Source: Wolfiporia cocos (taxonomy: Eukaryota > Basidiomycota > Agaricomycetes > Polyporales > Phaeolaceae). From it: a stretch of DNA of 64,000 nt. Below are positions 20,518-28,634 of this stretch, one piece after another. Made by a program: the position numbers and the translations under genes. The notes below the pieces were generated by a model, which was given only the letters and a program-made list of their open reading frames with translations, ran no database searches and was not told the origin of the DNA. The stretch lies in contig JACCLO010000013.1 in NCBI GenBank assembly GCA_029448655.1, positions 496,001 through 560,000 on the forward strand. The letters run 5' to 3'. Position 1 is the stretch's first letter. The number at the start of each line of letters is the position of its first letter.

Positions 20518-20985
20518 GCACGCGGCTCCATTCGTGCGAGCCGCGCGTTCTTCCAGCGCTCCTTCCCCGCGTACACGTCTCCGCTGCTGTCTAGGCCTGC
20601 AGAGTCCGCCGCGCTCATCCGCACGTTCTTGTACGCTAACCACATCATGTGCTCTTCGGCATCGCCAGGGCTCCAGGGTCTGGTTGATGTGGCCGGCGGA
20701 CCGTGGGGTGAGAAGAAGTGGCTGTACGCAGGGGCGGGTGTGAAAGTGGAGCGGGCAAGGCGCCGCCGAAAGATAGCAAGAGGGATGGTATCCGAACGCG
20801 CAGAGGCATTATGAGCCAGCACACGATGTGTGAAGCTCCCATCATTTTACAGATACAGAATGTACCTCAGGCCGCCACAGAGACTGGAGGTATGTTCGCT
20901 CGACGTGCTCATCGAGCGTGTTGGCTATTCCAAGAGATAGAGGATAGTCTTCTAGCTGTCCTTTCAATTGCGTCGGGGTCCATGC
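20518..20985 (-). pseudogene. Sld3-like pseudogene, copy 2, 5' part
   Basis: Minus strand, in order: the exon-1 block LEDYPLSLGIANTLDEHV and RTYLQSLW (about 20980-20880), an intron-like gap, then the exon-2 block WSPGDAEEHMMWLAYKNVR and KERWKNARLARMEPR. Compared with the intact gene it has substitutions at conserved sites (the LQFLWLPE motif reads LQSLWRPE) and frame breaks. It stops at the LINE target site and resumes at 7810. Confidence 0.75.
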
Positions 20986-21118
20986 ATTCTGCGAGGACGT
21001 CGTCGAGGCGCTGCATGTTCTCGCTCGTTCCGACCTCGCCCTCACGATCGAACTGGTATCGCTAATGGCTGCTGAGCAGGTTCAAGGCGACGCTGCCCCG
21101 GCAGTACGCACTTCTCCG
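20986..21118 (+). pseudogene. Sld3-like fragment, copy 3, opposite orientation
   Basis: Plus strand: TTCTGCGAGGACGTCGTCGA, an intron-like stretch, then CAGGTTCAAGGCGACGCTGC and GCACTTCTCCG, matching the end of exon 3, intron 3 and the start of exon 4 of the intact gene, and closest to copy 1 in the intron. It abuts the minus-strand copy head to head, so a rearrangement joined two copies here. Confidence 0.7.
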
Positions 21119-21660
21119 CCCCAGAACAGGCCGGTCATATCGTTCTTCCTCCCATTCAGCGGATAGCTCTCGCGATCCGGAGTTACCAAAAGCGGCGATA
21201 ATAGGTAAGGCCGCTCGGATTGGGTATACGCACGGCGGATCACACTTTTCGCGAAGCCGTGGCCCTCAAGAGCATACGTTTCTACGCTGTCCGGTAGCTT
21301 ACTCACATGCCAATCCTGGCGAGCATGGACACACGGGCTGGTTGTCTCTGCCCAGGCGCACATAGTGACCCTTGTTGGTAAGGGGCGTGCGCTCGGTTAT
21401 GGGTAGGACAGCGTCACCGGGCATAATTCTGGTCTGGTTGCGACTGATGGGTCAGTGTGGAGGATGCAGAAGCAGCCACAGCGCTCCTTCCTCATGTATG
21501 CAGAAACACAGTGGTATGGGAGTGAACGCAGTCGCCAGGAACTCGATCGTCAGGCGATCCTCGTTCAGGACCACCTCTGCAAGGTCTCATATCGACGGTC
21601 CTGATGGAGCGACGCATTTATGACCTCGATCAATTGCGTTTAGCATGCGCGTTCATCCAA
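21119..21660 (-). pseudogene. Unrecognised coding-like fragments
   Basis: The minus strand carries two stretches that read like protein: one at about 21080-21363 (TYALEGHGFAKSVIRRAYTQ followed by PYLLSPLLVTPDRESYPLNG) and one at about 21455-21620 (RLTIEFLATAFTPIPLCFC then HEEGALWLLLHPPH and a stop). They are in different frames with no clear splice between them. No family was recognised; gene remnant is the simplest reading. Confidence 0.35.
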
Positions 21661-22774
21661 CATTCGTGGGCCTGAGTGAATGGATTGCGCTGGACGACTG
21701 CAGTGGCACGCGAGTAATAGGCTAATAGGCGTAGCGAGCCTTCGCTGAGCTCTGGAGATTTGATCTCGATCTAGACTCCTGGCCGTAACACTCATGGGTG
21801 TATGATGTACCATATGTATCGCGATGGTGCAAGATTGGCGAAGCCGCTGCCTTTTGCATTGTCAACTCCAGACAGCTTCCAGTCTGTAGCCTGAAATCTA
21901 GAGTAGTTGAGAAGGACTCCTACGCAGATGGAGTCAGCATTGGTACCGGTAAGAAGGCACCTGTAATGCACAGTCACGATCGGTCACAATGTGCCGAGCG
22001 TGCCGCCATTCACGGCATTCAGTCGGCTTCGCGGCAACACCAGCACACGAGCCAATAATAGCTACCTGCCGGATCGGAATTCAAAAGCGTGATCTCTAGG
22101 CGCCTACAGTCTGTCACTCCTGCATAATGTTTTTGAGTACCGTACAATCTAAAGCGGTGAGCATGTGCACATCACAACTCTGGACTGAATATACCATGAG
22201 TCTCCATTTGCCATTCTAATACCTTCACAGCAGCCTGATGCCCACTTCGGAAAACACAGTATCTATATTTTTCTCAATGTATGATTCCTCTATAACAAAG
22301 CCAGAGTGCTTAAATCACAGGATCGGACCATATCTTACAAGATATGCCATACTTTAGGTTCTCGTAGTTCTGAAGACACAATATTCATCATTGTATGCAA
22401 CAACATAAGCCAGGTATCGGTAAACAAGATTCTACAGCAACATTAGTCTGCATGTCCACAAAAAGAATTTCAGTGATTCTCAATGAATCGCTAGCCTTGT
22501 GGAGGTAGCTGTGCGAAGTAGTCCATTGTGCAGAAGGGGTCAAGCCGAAGTAATGATCAGTACAGTTTCATTATATCGATGCTCTATTGGAGCTGCTGAT
22601 TGGTATTGATTGATATTTCCTGGCAAGTACAGGAGAATGGGTTGGATCTCGATGGTTGCAGACAGGCTCACTGCAAGCACTTTGAAAGGCACCTGAATGC
22701 AGGCCAAATAAATGCAACATATCAGTCTTGAGTATATGTTCCAATGAATAAACATATTGTTACATGCAACATGT
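21661..22774. other. No recognised gene; AT-rich
   Basis: Composition becomes AT-richer than the flanks. No motif-bearing frame, repeat or RNA gene was seen. Confidence 0.4.
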
Positions 22775-23482
22775 TGTTACGGGTCGAATACCCGTTCGTA
22801 TATTCGAGTCGCGAATATAGATTGTTCTTCTGCACGTGGGCGTATAGCCGTATGCAAGGCAAATGCTCGTTAGATGCCTTCAGGTCCTAGGTGAAGTTCC
22901 TAGGAGATCGTATAATATCCAATACGCGTTAGAGGATATAATCTGTTCAGGTGCGAGTCTAATAGAATATAAGACTCGCCTAAGTCCAAGAAGTCAGTGT
23001 GCACTTCGAGGACTTAGTCGTTCGGTTGCTCAAGCGAGAAATACTGAGCGTAGTTTCCTACGTTTGAGAACGAGTATAAGACTTCTTGTTTATACAACAA
23101 GGTCGAGCTGAAGAGCCTCGACAGTAGGTACATTAGTTTATACACTACGTTGGGTTTCAGGGGTCAAGTCTGTCCCAGATGTCACCGATACTATCTACGC
23201 TATAGTACCAAACGTTTGATAGGTATGTAGTGATATATCTGAGACGATAGATAGGAATGATGGCGGTTGAACGCCATCTATCAGCTAACAAACGATTAAC
23301 ATGAAACGGTGGCAGAGTTGGATCTGCCAAAGATGAAACGCGCCCTATAGACTAGTACAACTGGGGATGCGCCCAGTAGAGTCACGAGTAGCCAGGGGAG
23401 TTGGTTGCGCAACAAGTCCCTGTATCGTATTCGCCCTGTGGTGAGTTCTGTCGATATTTGAAAAATCAAAATACCCGTAACA
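22775..23482 (-). repeat. 3' LTR of the dUTPase chromovirus
   Basis: 708 bases, TGTTACGGGT to ACCCGTAACA (perfect 10-base inverted ends). On the element's strand it is the 3' LTR because the polypurine-like tract adjoins it at 23483 and upward. Confidence 0.9.
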
Positions 23483-23536
23483 TCAGCCCCTCCCTAAGCA
23501 TTCGTCGGCCTCGACAAATTTTCCAAGTTCCCCTCT

Positions 23537-24598
23537 TCAGAGTGCCTCGGCGTCCTGCTCGTTGTAGATGTCGCCGTTCCCGCTGAGGGACGGGGTCGTA
23601 GGAGTTCGCCATACGAAGTGTTGGCGGCATTCATTCTGTCGATGACCTGGTTGATTGAGCCCACAAGTTCTGCAAATATAATCGGGGCAGTCGAGGATCC
23701 AGTGGTTAGCGGAACCACATTGTCGACACGGCTGCTCAGGTGAGGGCCTCGCTGGTACCCGTAGGGAAGGGATATCGCGGAGGTATTCGTTATGTTGGTA
23801 CCTCCAGTGGTGTGCGGCTCGGTGGAGGTTTCGTGCGGCCCATGTTGGTAGGGAGGCGGTGTCTCGTTCGTGCTCCCTCACACCTCGCTCAAACTCCTCG
23901 CGGGTAATACTCTGCACTGAAGGAGATCGTCGAATAGGCGGCGTGCTATTCGCTCTTCGCTGTCGCGCTGGGGTAGCCCTAGGGCTCGTCGGGCGTGCAG
24001 GTGGTTCACATCTCCCGTTGCCTCCCATACCAGGAATACGTGGCGTCGGGTCTCTAACTCCTGTTCGGCGGGCCCTCTGAGTCTCGGTAGGCAGCGGAAA
24101 TAATACTCTATCGCCCTCCATAAAATCAAACGGCCTTGCAACTCGGCGTCGTTCGTCGGGGGTGAAAAAGCGGGCGGGTCGCGGTGTGTATTCGGGTCGA
24201 CTGGGAGCAACGTGCTCGCGATCCTCGAAGTCGTTGAGCGCGTGTCGTAGTCGGGCAGTCGTGGTGGCGGCCAATCGGTCGATAAGTCTGTCGGTGAGTA
24301 GCTCGAGTCCCTCTCTCTGCGCTCTGATCTGCCCCTCCATTCGGACGAGGTCCTCGGTGATGTTCTGGTACGAGCTGTAAACGTGGGTGAGGTCCTGCGC
24401 GATGTCAAAGAGGGCCGACCAGCCATCGGCTCGGCCAGCAAAAGGTCCCTCGGCCCTGTACCAGAGGAGGGCGTGTCTAATCTGCAGATGCTGGGGGGAG
24501 TACCTTCTTGGTGGCGTACCTCGCGGTCGGCCTTCTCGACGATCTGCATCGCCGGGGGTCGTGGTACGGCGGGGGAGCTGGTGGCGAGTCGTCGACAT
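23537..24598 (-). CDS. ORF3, zinc-knuckle protein overlapping the pol 3' end
   Basis: The probable start is the ATG at 24598 (MSTTRHQLPRR); the frame is open upstream to another ATG at 24766 inside the chromodomain region. About 353 residues: an N-terminal basic part, a probable coiled coil (IRAQREGLELLTDRLIDRLA), a low-complexity Pro/Arg/Thr-rich middle, and two zinc knuckles near the C terminus, CRQCGSANHWILDC (CX2CX4HX4C) and CRTCGLNQPGHRQNEC (CX2CX6HX4C). It lies between the chromodomain and the 3' LTR on the coding strand, in a frame different from pol, which is also open down to 23878. It looks like a second nucleic-acid-binding protein of the element, distinct from gag. Function unknown. 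Confidence 0.75.
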   Translation of the reverse strand: MSTTRHQLPRRTTTPGDADRREGRPRGTPPRRYSPQHLQIRHALLWYRAEGPFAGRADGWSALFDIAQDLTHVYSSYQNITEDLVRMEGQIRAQREGLELLTDRLIDRLAATTTARLRHALNDFEDREHVAPSRPEYTPRPARFFTPDERRRVARPFDFMEGDRVLFPLPTETQRARRTGVRDPTPRIPGMGGNGRCEPPARPTSPRATPARQRRANSTPPIRRSPSVQSITREEFERGVREHERDTASLPTWAARNLHRAAHHWRYQHNEYLRDIPSLRVPARPSPEQPCRQCGSANHWILDCPDYICRTCGLNQPGHRQNECRQHFVWRTPTTPSLSGNGDIYNEQDAEAL

Positions 24599-27500
24599 AC
24601 TATTACTGTCCTGTTTTCGAGTGTTGGGGTTGTCCTGACTCTCGTCCTGTGGTAGTCTTTTATCAGCTCCTTGGAGTGCTCCAAGTTCGCCTCGTCTTCC
24701 CATGAATTGTCGGCCGTGGCATAGCCTTTCCACTTGACGAAGTATTGATGCTTCTTTCCTTTCCATCTGTCAGCCAAGATGGCTTCGACCTCGTATTCTT
24801 CCTGTCCCTCGATGACATCAGGTGGCGGCCGTAAGTAATTGGGTCCGTGCACCCTTGTTTCTTTGAATGGTTTTAGTAAGGCGGCGTGGAATACCGGATG
24901 AACTTTCCAGCTTGTTGGTAATTGCAGCCGGTATGTCGTGGGTCCCATCTTTTCTGTGATAGTGAAGGGTCCTTCCCTTTTTGGTGCCAGCTTGTTAGAT
25001 TCGTAGGGGATAGTTAGGTTCTTTGCGTCGAGCCAGACCTTATCCCCTTTCTCAAGCTTCGGCAGTTCTCTGAGGAACCGCCCCGCCATTCTTTTCTGGG
25101 CTAATTCATGCGCGATGAATGCCATCTTTCGCGCCTCTTTGATCTTCTTGATCCTGTCGACAGCTGCCGGGACGTTCCCTACTCTGTCATAGTCTGGGAA
25201 TCCTCTCGGGACATATCCTAAGATTATTTCGAGTGGCGCTGGCCGGTTTTCGGTTCGTCTGGTGTTGTGCGCAAATTCGACGTCAGGCAGTCGTTGTACC
25301 CATTGGAACGGGTCGTTCATGCAATAGATGCGAAGGTATACTTCGATTTGTTGATTCATTCTTTCTGTCTGTCCGTCGGTCTGTGGATGGTATGCCGTAC
25401 TCATCGCTGATTCTGTTCCCTGCAGCTTGCATAATTCCTTGAAAAGCTTTGATGCAAACTGCGGTCCTCTGTCTGAAATGATCTTTCGGGGGATGCCATA
25501 TAGCGAGTAGATTTTCCGGTGAAATATCTCTGCTGCCCCTTCGCTAGTGATCGTTTTGTCGCATGGGGTGAGAGAGATGGCCTTGGATAGGCCATGGTCA
25601 ACAATCACCATCATGGAGTCATACTTTCCGACTCTTGGCAGGTCGGTGACAAAATCGACCGAGCACTGTGAGAAGGGGAGGGTGTCTTCCCGTGTCGGTA
25701 TTGGTTGCAAAGGGGGTTTTAGCGGATTCCTATCAGGTTTCATCTGTTGACAGATTGCACAGCCCCAGACGTATTCCGCTATCATTGTTCTCATGTCAGG
25801 CCACCAAAAGTGGGTCGTAACCTGTACTGTTGTACCCCAGATCCCAGGGTGTCCGGCCGGGTTCGTGTCGTGGTATTTCGAGATGACGTCCCGTCGAAGG
25901 CCCTCATCCTTCGGCACGTACATCCTGCCCCTGTAGAGCAGTATCCCATCCGTTTGTTGCCATTCATCTGCGGTGGTTCTCGCGGGGAATTCGCCTGTGC
26001 CCCCTAGAGCACGGATCGCCTGTTCCGCAGATTCATCTCGATCGTTGGCGTTCTTGATTCGATCGATGATCGGGATCTGGATTGCGTGGACGACGAGTTC
26101 ATCTGGAATCATGGTGATTCCCTCGTTGTCTTCGTTGCTTTCGTCCAGGTGGTACAACCTGGAAAGCGTGTCAGCCATGACTAGTTTCCTTCCGGGGACG
26201 TGCTGCAATTTCAGGTCGAATTGCGAAAGGAATAGATGCCATCTCGCTTGTTGCCGATTTAGGCGCTGTGCGCTTCTCCAGTACGTCAGGTTCTGATGAT
26301 CACTTCGGATCAAGATCCGATGCGGTGCTCCTTCCAATAGGTGCCGCCATTCTTCTAATGCTCGGACTATCCCGAGTAGTTCGCGATCGTAGATTTCGTA
26401 GTTCCGTTCTGTTGGTGTCAGGGATTGTGAGAGATATCCCACCGGCCGTTCGCTCCCTGTTTCATCTATCTGTTTCAGTACTGCTCCTGTGGCGAACTGA
26501 GATGCATCTGTTTCGAGGATGAACGGTTTCTCCTTATCTGGTGTTCCTAGTACGGGCGCCGTCGTGAATGCTTTCTTCATGAATTCGAATGCTTTCTGTT
26601 CTTTCTCCGTCCATTGGAACCCTGTCCCTGTGACCGTTTTTGTGAGGTCTACCAAGGGTCGGGCATGCGTAGAGTAGTGATCGATAAATTTCCGATAGAA
26701 GTTCGCAAATCCTAGGAAGGATCTGACTTCTTTGAGATTTCGGGGAGTCGGCCACTCCTTAATCCCATTGAGTTTCGCTGGGTCCATCTGGATATTTCCT
26801 GGGGTGATGACTAGTCCCAGAAATTCGACTCTGTCGACACCGAAGGCGCATTTCTCGGGTTTCACAAAGAGATGGTTATCCACCAGTCTCTGAAGGATCC
26901 GCCGCTCCCGTTCCTTGTGTATTTTCTCGTTTCCTGAGAAGATGAGGATGTCGTCCATATAAACAAGCACCCATCCTTCGAGGATTTCTTCTTTCAGGAT
27001 TTCGTTCATCATTGCCTGAAAGGTTCCGGGTGCATTGCATAATCCGAAAAACATAACCGTGGGCTCGTACAACCCTCGGTTTGTTTTGAAGGCTGCTTTC
27101 CATTCGTCTCCTTTTTTGATTCGCACGTTGTTGTATCCCGCTCTAAGGTCCATTTTCGTGAAGATCTTTGCTCCTTTTAGCTTTTCCAGGAGCTCTGAGA
27201 TCAGTGGCAAGGGATAGACGTTCTTTATCGTCCCTTCGTTCAGATATCGATAATCTTGACAGGGTCGTAGGCCGCTGTCTTTCTTTGGGACGAAAAAAAA
27301 TGGTGACGCCATCGGGGATTTTGAAGGGACTATGAATCCTTTGGCCAAGTTTTCTTTTAGGAATTTGTCCAGCGCCTGTTGCTCTTTAGGCGAGAGTGCA
27401 TAGACTTTGCAGTCTTTCAGCACGAAATCGGGTTTTAATTCGATTGCGTGGTCCCATGGTCTCGACGGGGGGAACGCTGCTGCGGACTCCTTACTGAACA

Positions 27501-28545
27501 CCTTGGCGAAGTCCAGTAGGTGTTTCGGGACCATCTCCTCAATCGTTCGTTCTGGTTCGGGGTTTTTTTGTGCGAATTCCTGGGATTTCGTCAGCGCTTT
27601 CCTGACAGCGTTGATGATTTGTATCTTTGTTCGGAACTTCTTTCGCGTCTCCCCTTTCTTTCCTATGATCCTAGGGTTATCTTTCGCGAAGCGTCGGATA
27701 GCTTCGTACTCTTCGGGAGTATAGAGCCGCTGTGCTGTTTCTTCTGGCTGGTCCGTGGATCCGAACCCTTTCTCCCCTCGTTCTGTTTCATCTAGGTCTT
27801 TGACCTCTAAGATGTCGGGGGTGAGGTGTCGTTCGAAAATTATCTGGGCTATTCGCATGCCCGGGATAACTCTATGCGCTTTGTCTGAGTAGTTGAAGAC
27901 GATGGCTCCGACGTCTCCTCGGTAGTCCAAGTCTATGATTCCGGCTTGTACTACCAATCCGTGTCTGAGGGTGTTGCCTGATCGTCCGGCCAGCCTTCCA
28001 TATGATCCCTTCGGGATCTTCATTTTTACTCCTGTGGAGACGAGTTTCCATCCTCCGGTGGGAATCTCGGTTTCTTCTGCGGCGTAAAGGTCATACCCTG
28101 CAGCTTCTTGGGTTCCCCTTGTTGGAATTTTTCCTTCTGGGGCAACTACCATCTCCACCATATCCATTCGGATCGTGGCTTCCTGTTTCTTTTCTTCTGC
28201 CCCTAGTACCGATCGTACATCGACTGTTTGGTCCTTCCAGTTGATTGTGGGATTTTCGTCTTTTAGCCATCCATACCCTAGAATCATGTTTTCTGTTCCG
28301 ATTGATCCTACCAGGAATCGGACTTTTCGCATTTTCTGGGTCTTCAGATATCGTAGTAGTATGGTAGCTTCTCGGTCTATTCGCCCATCTTTGTTTTCTG
28401 TTCCGTCAACATTTTTGACGATGATCGGGTTCTTCAAGGGTTGCGTGGGCACCTTGTATTTTTCTACCACTCTGCTGTGGATTAGGTTCGACATTGCTCC
28501 TGAGTCGATTAGTGCATTGCACTTCACGGGTTTTGCCAGTGTCAT
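23878..28545 (-). CDS. Pol polyprotein: PR-dUTPase-RT-RH-IN-chromodomain
   Basis: Residue numbers count from the first ATG at 28545; the frame is open further upstream. Protease: ALIDSGAMSN (about 11-20). dUTPase about 148-264 with all five motifs: AAGYDLYAA, GRLAGRSG, AGIIDLDYRG (catalytic Asp about 205), GMRIAQIIF and RGEKGFGST. Reverse transcriptase with VYMDDILIF (YMDD about 529-532). RNase H: LETDASQFATGAVL. Integrase: H-X-H then CAICQQMK zinc site, and D, D, E in CSVDFVTDL, IISDRGPQF and the region after YHPQTDGQTE. Chromodomain: YEVEAILADRW, FVKWKGY, NSWEDEANL (nt about 24655-24800), which in chromoviruses steers integration to heterochromatin. No stop or frame break in about 1555 codons. 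The last 220 codons overlap ORF3 and may not be the real product. Confidence 0.93.
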   Translation of the reverse strand: MTLAKPVKCNALIDSGAMSNLIHSRVVEKYKVPTQPLKNPIIVKNVDGTENKDGRIDREATILLRYLKTQKMRKVRFLVGSIGTENMILGYGWLKDENPTINWKDQTVDVRSVLGAEEKKQEATIRMDMVEMVVAPEGKIPTRGTQEAAGYDLYAAEETEIPTGGWKLVSTGVKMKIPKGSYGRLAGRSGNTLRHGLVVQAGIIDLDYRGDVGAIVFNYSDKAHRVIPGMRIAQIIFERHLTPDILEVKDLDETERGEKGFGSTDQPEETAQRLYTPEEYEAIRRFAKDNPRIIGKKGETRKKFRTKIQIINAVRKALTKSQEFAQKNPEPERTIEEMVPKHLLDFAKVFSKESAAAFPPSRPWDHAIELKPDFVLKDCKVYALSPKEQQALDKFLKENLAKGFIVPSKSPMASPFFFVPKKDSGLRPCQDYRYLNEGTIKNVYPLPLISELLEKLKGAKIFTKMDLRAGYNNVRIKKGDEWKAAFKTNRGLYEPTVMFFGLCNAPGTFQAMMNEILKEEILEGWVLVYMDDILIFSGNEKIHKERERRILQRLVDNHLFVKPEKCAFGVDRVEFLGLVITPGNIQMDPAKLNGIKEWPTPRNLKEVRSFLGFANFYRKFIDHYSTHARPLVDLTKTVTGTGFQWTEKEQKAFEFMKKAFTTAPVLGTPDKEKPFILETDASQFATGAVLKQIDETGSERPVGYLSQSLTPTERNYEIYDRELLGIVRALEEWRHLLEGAPHRILIRSDHQNLTYWRSAQRLNRQQARWHLFLSQFDLKLQHVPGRKLVMADTLSRLYHLDESNEDNEGITMIPDELVVHAIQIPIIDRIKNANDRDESAEQAIRALGGTGEFPARTTADEWQQTDGILLYRGRMYVPKDEGLRRDVISKYHDTNPAGHPGIWGTTVQVTTHFWWPDMRTMIAEYVWGCAICQQMKPDRNPLKPPLQPIPTREDTLPFSQCSVDFVTDLPRVGKYDSMMVIVDHGLSKAISLTPCDKTITSEGAAEIFHRKIYSLYGIPRKIISDRGPQFASKLFKELCKLQGTESAMSTAYHPQTDGQTERMNQQIEVYLRIYCMNDPFQWVQRLPDVEFAHNTRRTENRPAPLEIILGYVPRGFPDYDRVGNVPAAVDRIKKIKEARKMAFIAHELAQKRMAGRFLRELPKLEKGDKVWLDAKNLTIPYESNKLAPKREGPFTITEKMGPTTYRLQLPTSWKVHPVFHAALLKPFKETRVHGPNYLRPPPDVIEGQEEYEVEAILADRWKGKKHQYFVKWKGYATADNSWEDEANLEHSKELIKDYHRTRVRTTPTLENRTVIVCRRLATSSPAVPRPPAMQIVEKADREVRHQEGTPPSICRLDTPSSGTGPRDLLLAEPMAGRPSLTSRRTSPTFTARTRTSPRTSSEWRGRSERRERDSSYSPTDLSTDWPPPRLPDYDTRSTTSRIASTLLPVDPNTHRDPPAFSPPTNDAELQGRLILWRAIEYYFRCLPRLRGPAEQELETRRHVFLVWEATGDVNHLHARRALGLPQRDSEERIARRLFDDLLQCRVLPARSLSEV

Positions 28546-28634
28546 GATTACCGGGATGAAGAGGGATCGATTCTTCTCGAACGAGGTAATTACATGCGCT
28601 GCTTTCTCGGAGGGTAAGACCGTGGGCTTCCCTC

